Shown here: positions 13,201 to 22,677 of the stretch, one piece after another
Numbering within the stretch: the first letter of the stretch is position 1
How the letters are laid out: each line of letters opens with the position of its first letter
Assembly: GCA_914767715.1 (NCBI GenBank)
Contig: OU612065.1
Coordinates: forward strand, 31,618,001-31,682,000
DNA from: Membranipora membranacea
Taxonomy: Eukaryota > Bryozoa > Gymnolaemata > Cheilostomatida > Membraniporidae
Direction: 5' to 3'
Length of the DNA stretch: 64,000 nt
Program-made: the position numbers and the translations under genes
The notes under the pieces: model-generated
What the model was told of the DNA's origin: nothing
The model's input: only the letters and a program-made list of their open reading frames with translations
The model's database searches: none

Positions 13201-16200
13201 TCAGGACTCTTTCCAGTTTCAGATATAGCCATTTTTCTCACATTGTTTAGACGTATCCAAAGCAGTTTTCAAAGTTAGGTTATTCTCTCTCAAAAGTGCC
13301 CATCTTGTCTTGTCAGGAAGAATTCCCGATACTAGTTGATCTCTAAACTCCATATCTGCGTCATGGAATTCACAACCGTCTGTCAAGCTCCTAAGCTTAG
13401 TTGCAAATTGTGATATGGATTCACCAGTATCTTGTGAAGCTTTCCTAAATACAAATGTCTTTGAAATACAGGATTTATCTTTTGAACAAAATGTTCGGTC
13501 AGTGTCATCACAAGTTCATCATAATCAGAGTTCTGTGCAGCAGTGTCACCAGGTGTAAATTTCCCGCACGCGCTGCCCCGCAGTACAGTAGTAGGGACCT
13601 CCTTTGGGCACGCAGCCTTGCTTTTAAGGCTTTTATCTCAGGTGAATCTTAACTTCTTCTTTATTGAAGTTGAAGTTCTTTGAATTTTCACATTGACCAA
13701 ATTCTTCAGCCCACCAGCATGACCATCTCTTGGAGATTTGAATTCTTTCTCCATCCGGTATAAATGGCTCAGTGTCTCCGAGGCAGCCATTGCAGTGCCT
13801 GGGGTGACAATTCTAATAGCACTAGCAATACAACTAGCAATGACACCATGCCTATATATTGAATAGGACTACTCATAGTACTACCTAAACCACCTAGTCC
13901 TACAAAGTCTATACAAGCAGAAGCATCCATGAGAATAATTTAGAAAATCATCATAATATAATGGCAGCTAGCCATGGATCAATAAAATCAAGCATCCTGC
14001 CAATCTATTGTCACAAACCCTGCGTAATAGCTAACACTTGATAAAAAGCACTACAATACAGTCACCTGGTAAACTGAAGTCATCGCCATGTTTTTTTTTT
14101 CTATTCAACCAGTCATATTTTATGAGCATTTATTATAGAGATGTTTTATTTCATCTTCCCAAAACCACCATCGGAAAGTTTTTTAAGCTTTAGTCTTTGT
14201 TTCAGTGAAAAGATAATAACGTGTGTAATGAATCCTGTGTTAAGTAGAACAGTAAGACTGGTAACACCACCCCAAACACAATAATCATACCTCATGTTGT
14301 GCTATAAATATAATATATTTATGAATATTATTGATTGCAGTAATTCACTTCAAAATCAAAATGCTGACTTTAAACTTGATCTGATGTTGATCTTAATTTT
14401 TCTCTAGTGTCTGCGATCTAGCCAGTTTGGAGCTACTAGATGTCAGTAAAAATCATCTACTCACCAAACTGCCAGTCAACCTGTTGAAGCTCACTAGTCT
14501 GAAGCTTCTCGACTGTAAAGGATGTGATTTCTTGACTTTCCCTCCCTATTCTGTCTGTGCACAGGGCCTACATGCGATTCAAAAATACCTGAGAGATCTC
14601 GGAAAAGGAATCGGTAAAAAGTTCATTCCAGTGACCGTTATTGGTGAGGCTATGGCTGGGAAAACAAGCCTTGTCAAGTCAATGCAGAGTGACAGGCGAT
14701 TTCTGACAACTCGAAACAACATAAACCAGTTAGATGAAGCTACCAAGGTATTCAAGGTCTGTGAGGCTGATGTTGGTCCTGTTTCTAAGTTGGTGTTTCA
14801 TGATTTTGGTGGTCAGGTGATCTACCAGTTCTCTTACCAACTATCGTTCAGGTCTCAGTTCGTCCCCCTTCTGGTCATAAACATTGGACAATTTGATAGA
14901 CTTGTGAATGAGTGTGGAAAAGAAGCAGCCTGTCAAAAGGTGTGCTTTGACTGGCTTTCACAACTCTATCTATCCTGTCCCCAAGCTGGCCCTCCCCTAG
15001 TAGTTCTGACTCACCGGGATTGTATCGAAGACCCAGATACATTCGAGGAGAGGTTGAGCCAACTGAAACAAACGACAGAGAACTTACGCAAAGAGATTAT
15101 AGCTGAGGAACAGGTTATGGTCCCAGATTCCAGTCCGTTAATTTTGATGGAGAGTTTCCGTGATCTATCACAGCCTCTACTCACAAGACATGAACCTATG
15201 GTTATTTCTAGGGAATGTGTAGAAAGTGTAATTACTAACATCAAGTCTGTCCTGCTCTCAATCGGATTACCGTTAATTACTGAGATACCAGAAAGCTGGT
15301 ACTACTTCATGCAGCTCTGTGCTGAGAGAATGGATAAACCCTATCTGACTCTTGAAGAGTTAGATAAAATGTTTCCTGATGACAAAGAGCGATTCATTCT
15401 CCAATACCTACATGAAATAGGAAAAATCATGTGGTATAGGAACAGAGGCAGACTGGCTAACGTTGTGTTCCATAGAATCGAACTACTCACCAAAGTAGTT
15501 GAGCTTCTCTTTGATCACTCTGGAAAGACTGCTTGGGATCGGCGTTTGAATGAGTTCCAGCCATTTCGGTATAATGGACATGGTGTCAGCAAGAGAATCT
15601 ACAGACAGATGGTTGAAAAATTTCTTCAATCCGGAATGATGAACACCATTCTTCTAACAAATCTCATCGTCAATGAATCAGAGTTGACTGCAGACCTCGC
15701 TATTGAAGTACTTAGAGTCTTCCATCTGATATGTGGCCCAATCCATGATCACTACATAATCCCATACTTTAGTCAGAAGGTGATCACAGTGCTTGAAACT
15801 GGGAAATATATTCCTATGAAAGTGGATCTGTGCTTTAATGGATTGGCAATGCCTGGATATGTTAACCACTTACTCACTGCAATCTATGTGGATCATAACA
15901 TCAAACAGTCAGATCACATTGATGTCGGCAGGAATGGTGCTTGTGTCGTAGATACCAATGGAACAGTCGAATACTTTTCCCATAGTCATGCTGAGAGAAC
16001 CATAACCATTCTTACATTGACCAAGCCTAAATACATTGTCAAATCCTGGGAGAAACAGTTATCCAATGTGCGGCATATAATATCAAATTTGAAATCTGTC
16101 TGGAAGGGAGCTCACTTTGACACTGTCTTTTACTGCTCACACTGTCTGCTCAAAAAAGAGGATACGCCTACTAACAGAGTCAACCCAGCATGGATGAATC

Positions 16201-19200
16201 TAGATGTGTCTCGTCAGTACACTGGTGAGGAAGCTTCAAGATGTAGGAACGCTCACACTGCTGGAGACCTGCCATCAGCTGTCCCGTTTCCCCTGCTCAG
16301 TCCATGTGAGTATTCACCACTTGAACTTAAAGTTGAGTTTTTCAATGCACTGCTACCTGGTTAGATTAAACCAATAATATTGACATGACTTAGATTTAAC
16401 AGTTATATGGCGTAACAACTCACAAAAACCACATCTTTTCAAAGTTAACGCTGTAACAATCATTCACAAATTTGATCAACAGCTAATTATTAACCTTGGG
16501 GTCAGTTATATGTCATAGAAAGCAATTTTCTAGGTGGTCAGTGCACATTTGTCACACTGAAAGATTTTGATGATATTTCCTGTTTCGATCTGGTAGGTGA
16601 CAGCATTACAGAGAATGGGATTATAGCGTTGGACAAGTACCTACTGGATATCGAACCTGAGTGGAATCCGCAGAGTATGTTTATTCTTATCTTACCAACG
16701 TGTGCAAGCGGCATAAATGTTAGCTGACTTGTACAATTCTTGTCAAATTAAAAGTTGGAGATACGCTAAAGTGTCTCAGTCGCATTGTCCAAGTTAATGT
16801 AGAAACTTTTATTCTTTGGAGGATTGTGTGCTCAGGAAACGCGACAAAAGTTTCGTAGTTGAGTCTAGCCGTGTGGATTGGCGATTCGATGTTGTGTACT
16901 GCATATTAGGGTATGAAAGTCATTTTGCCTACTTCCTAAATATGTTTGTTTGTATTGTTTTCTAGCTACTGCCTTACCCTCACCTCAACCTGACGATGCG
17001 CCAGCACCTGCAGATTTACAGACAGCACATATAGATGATATTATGAGTATCGTAAACTCAGATACGGCTCCAATCGATCTACCATTTGCTCGGTCCACCA
17101 TGAACCACAGAACTCAGGTACTATAATCATGTGTCATTTTGCAGTCAATATGATGGTTCAACATTATTTGCCGTATTGTCATGTAGTAAAAGTTAACTAA
17201 ACTTGGACTGGGTTCCATTAGCTGATTTACTGCATATAAACTTTGCAGGAAAATATTCAGCATATCATATAAGATGTACTTAACCTTTGTTAAAATTCAA
17301 GATATTTTTCCAGGAAGTGTATCCAATGTCAGAGACCCGTGGAAGAGCCCTAATCATATCTAACAATTACAACAACTCCAGACTGGGCTCAGAACATGAC
17401 TATGATAACATGAAGAGAATGCTGACCAAACTAGGATTTATCACTGTTGGTGATCATCAGAACTACAGTGCTCAGGTAAACTCAGTACGAAACTCGTCTC
17501 ACAATAGGTCCATTCACATGCAAAGCAGAATTCTCCATTGTCAAAGAGTAATGCACATATTACCAATACTAAGTTCCAATAAATGTGATGGATTATCTAT
17601 ATATTTTATAAATAGAATTTTAGCCATATCTCTTGAATTGGGTGTAAACATCAGGTGAAGTCATATCTTTGTTGAATGATAATATTATTCAAGGAGATGA
17701 TAAAGGAGATCCACAAAGAGACACAACTGGTTGATCCACAGACAGGAGAATCAGTACATGCCCATCTGGGGTCATTTGTCCTAGTAGTTACAAGCCATGG
17801 CCATGAAGGAACAGTAGGAGGATCAGATGGTAAACAGATCAGGATTATAGACATGATCGGGCTACTGTCTCCTAAGAACTTTCCTGCTATGAAGGGAAAG
17901 CCAAAGATTGTAATGATCCAGGCTTGCGCAGGCAGTAAGTGAAGCCTATATATTGTGTCTATATTCTGCATTAATGATGATTTTTCTTTTAATTAACCAG
18001 AGAAATAAGTGTTCTTGACTCAACTTGAATGAGAGTTCACAATCAACATCTAACAGTTGTAGTTTCGTAGCTCGATCATGGATAAGGGTGGTTTTGAGAC
18101 TTGTCTTCTACTCGTGCAACTGCAAAAACTGCTTACCTGTCCTCAAATTTAAGTTAATTGACATTTTCTCTATATTTCAGGTCAGAGGGAAATGCTGCTC
18201 ACTGACACAACTCCTCCCGCTCCAGCCAATCAGAACCAGCCTGGAGTAGATATTGTGCAGCAGCCCCCTGTATCTGATGATGACTTACAAGATGCTGATC
18301 CTGCAGATATCTCTACTGCTGACTTCATAATCATGCAGTCAAGCTTTGAATGTAAGTAAACTAGGTTTATTACAGACTGGGTGGTATAAGAGCTCAGAAG
18401 GCTGCAAGTAGGGGTTTGTGGCATCACATTTAAAAAATTGAATTGATAATCCAATTTCACAAAATTACGCTTGCAGCCATCTAAGCAGCAGACTTGACCA
18501 AATTATGTTTTCACTTTCATAAAACCAATTTATTCCTGCGAGTGTATTCACAATACTTGATAGAAGCAGCTCGATGTGGGAAAATGAGCAATGTTGTTAT
18601 AATTATGTTTCAAGAAAACAGTTGATTCTTTTTCAGCCAAAAACCCAGATTTAATGAGACCAGGGAGTTTTCAAACTCCTTGATGAGACTGTAATTTTTC
18701 CTTTTGTTTCCAGCTTTTTCCTCACCTCGACGAGCTAGCATAGGCTCACCATTCATCAGAACACTTGTCACTGTATTCTACAAATATGCTCATCAACTTC
18801 ATATGGAGGAACTGGCAGCAACTGTAAGCTTTGCTGCATCCATTCTTTTATGCACAGTGAATATCCATAAATACACAAAGATCTAACAGTTGTGTGTTGG
18901 TAGCTCATTGCGTATGACATGATGATAAATTTGCATATTGACTTGAGGCAACTTGTACACTTGAGAAGCATTTGTCAATTGATTACTTTCATGCCTTTCT
19001 CTCACTGTTTTCAATATCCAATATGTCTATTCATAGATAAGACAGATGGTTGCGAAGATCGGAGTACAGCGAACAGAATATCTGCTCAGAACCAGAACAC
19101 ATAACACAGCGAGAGCTCATGTCGCCTCTATGCCTCAGACTAGATGCACATTTCTTACTGAGAAGCTCTATTTTCTAACTGGAGTTAATATGAGGATAGA

Positions 19201-19634
19201 GAACCACCCTGACTCACTGACAAACCCTGTGTTACCCAATCCAACAGCTACTAGGATTCACCCGGAATCAGGTAAGTCATTGCTGGGAATTATTTATTAA
19301 TGTCGTTGATGAGTTTTCAACGTTATCCACTCTCTGTGATTGGAGGGGCACTTGTTTGAGTTATTCTGCCACTCCTCGGTGTAGAGGTGATTGTATTCTG
19401 ATAGCATATTGATAAAGAGTTTCCCATTACGGCCGATGGAACTGAGTTGATCATATCAAACATGTAAATAACTTTGATCTGATACCAATGGGTGTTCAAT
19501 GCTATAGATATTTATGTTATTGGAAGGTGCCTTACTATATTCCTATACTTATAACTGTAGATGAAACACTAACCATTCAGAGCGAAGGGCGCACTGTCAG
19601 ACAGGCCACTTACTATAAGTGGTCAGTAAGATGA
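1140..19634 (+). CDS. LRR-Roc-COR-caspase multi-exon gene (5' end outside window)
   Basis: Gene-level entry; exons are listed separately. Exons from 1140 to 19634 join in compatible phases: nine intact LRR exons (all phase 2 to phase 2), the Roc-COR exon, two linkers, two p20 exons, an inter-subunit linker exon and three p10 or tail exons ending in TGA at 19632-19634. LRRs usually bind ligands or partners, Roc is a Ras-like GTPase, COR dimerises Roco proteins, and caspases cut after aspartate. Inferred role: a cytosolic sensor or scaffold that activates its own protease, comparable in logic to Apaf-1 or NLR inflammasomes but in one chain. The LRR array runs into the left edge, so the start codon is missing. 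The weakest link is the splice after COR at 16360 (GTTAGA donor). If that is not used, the Roco part ends at TAG 16362 and a caspase gene follows. Confidence 0.68.
1930..2076 (+). CDS. LRR exon 2 of the array
   Basis: A 147-nt exon, phase 2/2, acceptor TTACAG and donor GTAGGT. It encodes the same LRR unit with four extra residues (LSEG) before LHTLPEGIGNLESL. Confidence 0.75.
3031..3177 (+). CDS. LRR exon 3 of the array
   Basis: A 147-nt phase 2/2 exon, nearly identical to the exon at 1930, encoding KLEELRIYGTLSVGLHTLPE and a second half-repeat. The flanking introns are also copies. Confidence 0.75.
3767..3901 (+). CDS. LRR exon 4 of the array
   Basis: A 135-nt phase 2/2 exon of the short type, like the first exon, with LRALPEGIGYLKSLKK as core. 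The donor is GTAAGT. Confidence 0.75.
4491..4640 (+). CDS. LRR exon 5 of the array
   Basis: A 150-nt phase 2/2 exon encoding NLEELSIYGSLHSVGLSTLP and IGNLKSLKK. Its downstream intron resembles the one after the exon at 1930. Confidence 0.75.
5160..5309 (+). CDS. LRR exon 6 of the array
   Basis: A 150-nt phase 2/2 exon encoding NLEELRISGALASEGLCTLP plus IGNLKSLQK. It is the last intact member of the first LRR subfamily. The intron upstream is shorter than the others. Confidence 0.75.
6135..6235 (+). pseudogene. Dead LRR exon
   Basis: Recognisable remains of the same exon: ATCACATCTGTTGTAAAACT, LKTFPEEIGKL, then CTGCCTGAAAG and a GTAAAC donor. The acceptor is ACGC instead of ACAG, the middle is deleted, and a TGA follows GKLA. 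It is most likely skipped, which leaves the phase intact because its neighbours are all phase 2/2. Confidence 0.6.
6430..8517. repeat. Duplicated segment with second-type LRR exon, copy 1
   Basis: Intron and exon DNA around 7042 recurs at about 8690-11370, including the stretches around 7260-7660 and 7781-8510. Boundaries are approximate. The copy contains an inverted repeat pair near 7672 and 7820, which may be a small MITE. Confidence 0.65.
7042..7182 (+). CDS. LRR exon 7 (second subfamily)
   Basis: A 141-nt phase 2/2 exon. It encodes MRTLINLEELEISDSEELES, then LPDWIGELTNLKIL and LTSLPHR. It differs in sequence from the first subfamily but keeps the repeat register and phase. Confidence 0.75.
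8538..8633 (+). CDS. LRR exon 8 (short)
   Basis: A 96-nt phase 2/2 exon, acceptor ATTACAG and donor GTATGT. It encodes KMLQSLPGWIGELTSLKILN and SSLTHLPHR. The N-terminal third found in its sisters is absent. Confidence 0.65.
8690..11370. repeat. Duplicated segment with second-type LRR exon, copy 2
   Basis: Second copy of the 6430-8517 segment. It carries an extra stretch of roughly 600 bp at about 10030-10634, absent from copy 1, containing the direct repeat TATAGACCTTTTTTGC and repeated CACAGGCAAAAA words. No gene is supported in the insertion. Confidence 0.6.
9335..9475 (+). CDS. LRR exon 9 (second subfamily)
   Basis: A 141-nt phase 2/2 exon, a duplicate of the exon at 7042, with NLEELNISFSNELESLPDW, GELRGLKILNVS and LTRLPDR. 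It is the last LRR exon before the long intron that contains the retroelement. Confidence 0.75.
11931..12251 (-). pseudogene. Reverse transcriptase fragment, gypsy-like
   Basis: An open frame carrying LDMNWGFHQLELKPE, FATHRGLYRLKGLNFGIS, SAPEIY and the catalytic-loop variant MSDDVIVYAKT, all hallmarks of Ty3/gypsy RT palm motifs. It covers only the central palm. Upstream sequence (DMRRAN) continues the domain after stops. Confidence 0.8.
12486..12716 (-). pseudogene. Protease-RT connection remnant of the gypsy-like element
   Basis: Frame of 76 codons ending NAREEILSRFENVFS and KLKSKQSN, the kind of segment that precedes RT in gypsy polyproteins. It is isolated by stops from the RT piece. Confidence 0.5.
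13120..13800 (-). pseudogene. gag remnant with zinc knuckle
   Basis: Minus-strand frames show CGKCGNNHGNKKC, a CCHC-type knuckle, preceded by stretches resembling gag of gypsy elements (ILPDKTRWALL, LTLKTALDT). There are several in-frame stops. Confidence 0.55.
14408..16359 (+). CDS. Roc-COR exon (last LRR, Roc GTPase, COR)
   Basis: One long exon after TCTCTAG, phase 2 in and phase 1 out. It begins with a final LRR (SLELLDVS...LTKLPVNLLKLTSL). Roc follows: P-loop GEAMAGKT at about 14643-14666, switch II DFGGQ at about 14798, and the G4 variant THRD at about 15010. COR follows, with WYYFMQLCAE, FILQYLHEIGKIMWY and GRLANVVFHRI. The G1, G3 and G4 motifs all look functional. Roc-COR is the dimeric GTPase core of Roco proteins, but no kinase follows. 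The frame can stop at TAG 16362. An alternative donor GTTAGA at 16360 has the phase needed for the next exon, and a good GTGAGT at 16307 has the same phase but would drop 18 residues. Confidence 0.85.
16597..16674 (+). CDS. Linker exon between COR and caspase (a)
   Basis: A 78-nt exon, phase 1/1, acceptor GGTAG and donor GTATGT. It encodes DSITENGIIALDKYLLDIEP and EWNPQ. It joins in frame to the Roc-COR exon and to the next linker. No domain recognised. Confidence 0.55.
16966..17117 (+). CDS. Linker exon between COR and caspase (b)
   Basis: A 152-nt exon, phase 1/0, acceptor TTTTCTAG and donor GTACTA. It encodes a Pro- and Asp-rich linker (LPSPQPDDAPAPADLQ, IDDIMSIVNSD). Low complexity fits a flexible hinge before the protease, and its aspartates could be processing sites. 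The role is inferred. Confidence 0.6.
17314..17934 (+). CDS. Caspase p20 domain (two exons)
   Basis: Exons 17314-17475 and 17694-17934, phases 0/0 and 0/1. The first encodes RGRALIISNNYNNSRLGSEHD, the start of the caspase fold with the Arg and Asp of the S1 pocket region, then MKRMLTKLGF. The second carries the catalytic histidine motif SHGHEG (His codon 17795-17797) and catalytic cysteine motif QACAG (Cys codon 17925-17927). The usual QACRG arginine is replaced by alanine, while both catalytic residues are kept. Caspases are cysteine proteases of cell death and inflammation signalling. Length and motif order fit a whole p20. Confidence 0.9.
18181..18351 (+). CDS. Caspase inter-subunit linker and start of p10
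   Basis: A 171-nt exon, phase 1/1. It encodes a linker with dense aspartates (VSDDDLQDADPADISTAD), then DFIIMQSSFE, the position of the conserved p10 start. Acidic linkers in caspases are where the precursor is cut. Cleavage here is inferred from composition only. Paralogous copies lie at 29637-29807 and 58269-58439. Confidence 0.85.
18661..18682. mobile_element. Micro-hairpin insertion, 22 bp, perfect 7-bp repeats
   Basis: The insert begins CAGGGAGTTT and ends AAACTCCTTG. Flanked by ATGAGAC at 18654-18660 and 18683-18689. Both paralogous introns (30108-30120 and 58744-58752 regions) have one such heptamer and no insert. It lies in the intron just before a caspase p10 exon. Confidence 0.7.
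18714..18823 (+). CDS. Caspase p10 exon
   Basis: A 110-nt exon, phase 1/0, after TTTCCAG. It encodes SPRRASIGSPFIRTL, matching the p10 segment that contributes to the substrate pocket (usually SWRN..GSWFIQ); the tryptophan positions are changed to Pro. It continues into YKYAHQLHMEELA. Confidence 0.85.
19046..19271 (+). CDS. Caspase p10 C-terminal exon
   Basis: A 226-nt exon, phase 0/1, encoding MVAKIGVQRTEYLLRTRT, then MPQTRCTFLTEKLYF, the final strand of the caspase fold (compare LTKxLYF in other caspases). About 30 further residues rich in Pro and Asn follow. A full copy exists at 59075-59300 and a damaged one at about 30361. Confidence 0.8.
19561..19634 (+). CDS. Terminal exon of the caspase gene
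   Basis: Phase 1 start, encoding DETLTIQSEGRTVRQATYYK, WSVR and a TGA stop. The same exon ends both paralogues (31002-31075 and 59749-59822), which supports it as the true 3' coding end. Confidence 0.75.
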
Positions 19635-20724
19635 AATGTATCATCTCCATACTTCCTCTGACTCCTCTACTACAAACAGATACAGATACGGATATAGACA
19701 GTTCATGAATGTATGTAAACTCTACACAACAGGTGCTCTTATTACTCTGACCATCATATCAGGTACTAGAAGTTAAGTTGATCTGACAACATTGTCACAA
19801 CCACTGTTATAGGAGTTTTCGCAGGGTGACAATCGAAAAGAGCTTCTACATAACCAATATATGATTTTACAATGTATCACTGAGATAAATCATGATTATC
19901 ATATAAATATTTCATTTTATTTTTGGATCGATCCTATATATCTTGGTATTCTATGATATACTGTGCTATGCAGTAGTATCTTGGATAAGGTCTTATTTTC
20001 AATTGAGTATGAGATATGTAAAATTTTTGATTCAAGATTTTTAATCAGCTAAACTAGAATGGTAATGTATTCATGCGAGCATCAGTTTTTCAACTTTCAC
20101 CTAACTATCATTCCCTGTTAATGGTCAGACAACTCCTATTCCCAAGATGTATATTAGATAAAATGTACTGATTATATTATATATCAATGATACATCTTTT
20201 ATTCATGATATATATATAACTAGTTCTAACCATTGCAGAAGCGCTGTTTACCTCTGGGTCACTGTACTGTTTTGTTTAACTTGACTTACCTTACTGATTG
20301 ACAAAGTATTATGTATTTACTCATATGCCTACAACGATGAGAATTGTTTAATTTTTGCCATGATTTGTTGCTTGCTACATACTTATACCAATATAATTTC
20401 ATGTACTACTTTGATTCAATCAAGACTCCTTACTGTGTCAGTAATTCAAAACTTCACCACTACTAGACAACCAGTAAGCCATAGTTAAGATTATCCGACT
20501 TGAAAGTTAATTATAATCAAGGTATCAAGGCTCTTGCTGTAGATTAAAAGTATATTTTGAATTAGAATTCGCAACTCAGAATTCATTACAGCTCTGCTGA
20601 AACCGAAGGAGAGGAACTTCATGAAAATTTTATTCAACTTTCTGTGGATGTTTCCCATTGTATAATCTCCATAGTATAATCTCACACTAATGTGTAAAAA
20701 GGCTGATTATCATGTGAGTTAAGC
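19635..20724. other. Intergenic, 3' flank of the Roco-caspase gene
   Basis: Noncoding AT-rich DNA. The first 170 bp repeats at 31076 and 59823, as expected from the duplication. No RNA gene or mobile element recognised. Confidence 0.5.
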
Positions 20725-21046
20725 TCAATTAGTTTTCTGATTAGACCTTTGTGATGACGTAGAGTTAGCGGCCTCTTCGGCTGTAGAACTGTGACGTCTC
20801 AGCACCCTGAGAGCTCCTAATACCATCTTACGATACCAGTATAAATTCATAGCATCGAGAGTAAACCCGCCCAGCAGTGTGCCTGGGAGGTGATAGTATG
20901 TTAGTGGTGCCTCCTGACTCATATATAGGGTATAATAAGAATAAGGCATCGGGATTATCCTGGCTATTGTGAATGTGAACAACATTGATAGTCCGTTGTG
21001 ATAGCAAGCACTTCCCCACTTCATATCACAGTCGTGTAGAATTACC
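20725..21046 (-). pseudogene. TLC-domain gene remnant: last exon only
   Basis: Minus-strand exon after TTTTACAG, frame open to TGA. It encodes DCDMKWGSACYHNG, TIARIIPMPYSYYTLY, then LDAMNLYWYRKMVLGALRVL and a Ser-rich tail, the final two membrane helices of a TLC domain. Compared with the complete copy at 32112-35171, only about 11 nt of the preceding exon survive near 21530 before the sequence jumps to DNA found upstream of the other copy. The rest of the gene is deleted. Confidence 0.7.
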
Positions 21047-21353
21047 CTGTAAAACAAAGATTGATGGTACTGTAACATCATGTAGACAACTCTGCTTGGA
21101 AATAGCAAATTTCAAAGTGAAAGTGCCTGGAATATGTTTCTTTTCCCACTATTATGCTAAACAGGCCCGTAGTTCTAGGGGAGGCAGGACGCTCCGCCTG
21201 CCCTAGAATGGTCAATAAAGTGGCCTTTATCTGCTGTAGTTTAGGAACAATCGATGAGGGTGTGAAGGAAAGGGTATTGTAAGCATCTCCTGTGGAGGCT
21301 GGGGTTAATCCCCAGCCTCCAAAGCGTTTTAATGATATAAATAGTATAAATAT

Positions 21354-21430
21354 ATCGAATAGCTTACTCATGTGCAATCAGTGATACAGCACTGCTGTAT
21401 CACTGATTGCACATGAGTAAGCTATTCGAT
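21354..21430. repeat. Perfect 38-bp-arm palindrome
   Basis: Arms 21354-21391 and 21393-21430 are perfect reverse complements around one base. Only the right arm exists in the sister copies (32735 and 62695 regions). DNA to the left, to about 21228, is also inverted relative to the sisters, so this is an inverted-duplication junction. Confidence 0.8.
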
Positions 21431-21744
21431 TTTACCGTTGATATTCATGTTCATCTCATCCGATATGTGTACATTAGGAAATATGCTTGGTTCAGAGCAA
21501 ATATCTTGTGCTAGGCTCATTTATTACCTCAAATTTAGCCTTATCACTGAAACCAGGCTAAAATGGGTCCCCAAATGAGAGGGCTAAACCATAGATTGTC
21601 ACTCGCTCTTTTGCACCATTTGATGTTATTGAGAGGGCTTCAGGCGCTTTGTGGGATTGTCTCCTACCAAAAATACTAGGTTAATCTTAGAGCAAAGCCA
21701 AAAATCTGGTACCCGCAACATGGTGGCTTGTGACTTGGTGCAAT

Positions 21745-21768
21745 CAAGGAGTCAACTCTAACTCCTTG
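21745..21768. mobile_element. Micro-hairpin insertion, 24 bp, with 7-bp direct repeats
   Basis: A 24-bp hairpin beginning CAAGGAGT and ending ACTCCTTG. It is flanked by GTGCAAT on both sides (21738-21744 and 21769-21775). It is shared with 35832-35855, so it predates the duplication. Confidence 0.6.
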
Positions 21769-22094
21769 GTGCAATGCACTATATTTGTATTGATGTGATA
21801 TCTGATTTGCAGTCCACAGCCAGGGAAAATATTCTGCAATAGAAGTTGCATTCTCATTAGTGTAAAGGGGACAACTCCTTATTATCAAATAAAATTAGTA
21901 TTTTTGACCAATCAGGTGTGGTCTAACATAATATTTTTATTCTTCACAATCTCAATGTCAGAGGAAGGTCATGACAGTCATGCATAATTCTTAGCAGAGC
22001 TAATATATCATAAGCATTGAATTGTACTATGAGTTCAGTGATCATAAGCTTTGATTCATAGTGAGAAAATCTGATTCATAAACTACTACTAACA

Positions 22095-22145
22095 AGCTTG
22101 TCTAATGGTGAGAGGTGAATATCACCTCTCACCATTAGACAAGCT
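22095..22145. repeat. Inverted repeat (fold-back)
   Basis: Arms AGCTTGTCTAATGGTGAGAG and its complement lie around a 3-nt loop. Weaker matching extends outward to about 22076-22165. The sister copy at 36176 has only one arm. Confidence 0.7.
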
Positions 22146-22199
22146 AGTTAGTAATAGGTTATGATTTACAATGAATATATTATTCTTCCAATCCACCTA

Positions 22200-22335
22200 T
22201 CGACCTAGCCCTGCTTTGTGGATCCCCGCGGATCCGGGGGCTTGTGCCCCCGGCCTGCGTGTGCTAGTTGCACTGCGCCTTGTGTGACCCTCCATCCTAG
22301 CGATGGTGGGTGCACCCTGGCGGGTGGGTGGGATG
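22200..22335. other. GC-rich island, unidentified
   Basis: A short GC-rich patch with GGATCCGCG and GCCCCCGG words in otherwise AT-rich DNA. It has no supported frame or RNA fold and may be the head of a repeat. Confidence 0.3.
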
Positions 22336-22373
22336 GACAACACATGTCTCACACAAGCATTTCATTTTCTTCA

Positions 22374-22677
22374 CATTACAAAATAAAGTACAGTTGTGAA
22401 ATACCCTTTACCAGTGGTTCCTACATATCGTAGCAGCGGGTGGATTGTGTATACCCACAAATGAGTGTAGCAAAGGTAGAGAGCTGAGCCTAGCATACAC
22501 GCGCCCCAGCATGCATTCAGACAAGCACACTTTGACTGCCATTGTACTCCTTTGTTCACCAAACAAAAGGCCTTGTGTTACACAACTGTCATAGGTGCAT
22601 TGGGGCATGTCTCCCTGACATCGGCCCCCAGGGCCTATCCAACATACTACAGCATAGGTGTACTTTATTTTGTAATG
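22374..22677. mobile_element. Candidate MITE, 304 bp, 19-bp terminal inverted repeats
   Basis: The ends are CATTACAAAATAAAGTACA and its exact complement. The interior has no gene. A clear target duplication was not found, so the family is undetermined. Confidence 0.45.

Larger units (their letters stand above)
11480..13800 (-). mobile_element. Decayed Ty3/gypsy-like retrotransposon in intron
   Basis: Read on the minus strand, fragments occur in the order expected of a gypsy element: gag with a CCHC zinc knuckle (about 13131-13175), a protease/connection region (12486-12716), reverse transcriptase (11931-12251), then a piece of integrase and its tail (about 11600-11880). Frames are broken by many stops and shifts, and the RT-to-integrase step skips RNase H and most of the integrase core, which implies an internal deletion. 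No LTRs could be recognised. It lies inside the intron between the last LRR exon and the Roc exon, opposite to the host gene. Confidence 0.75.
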
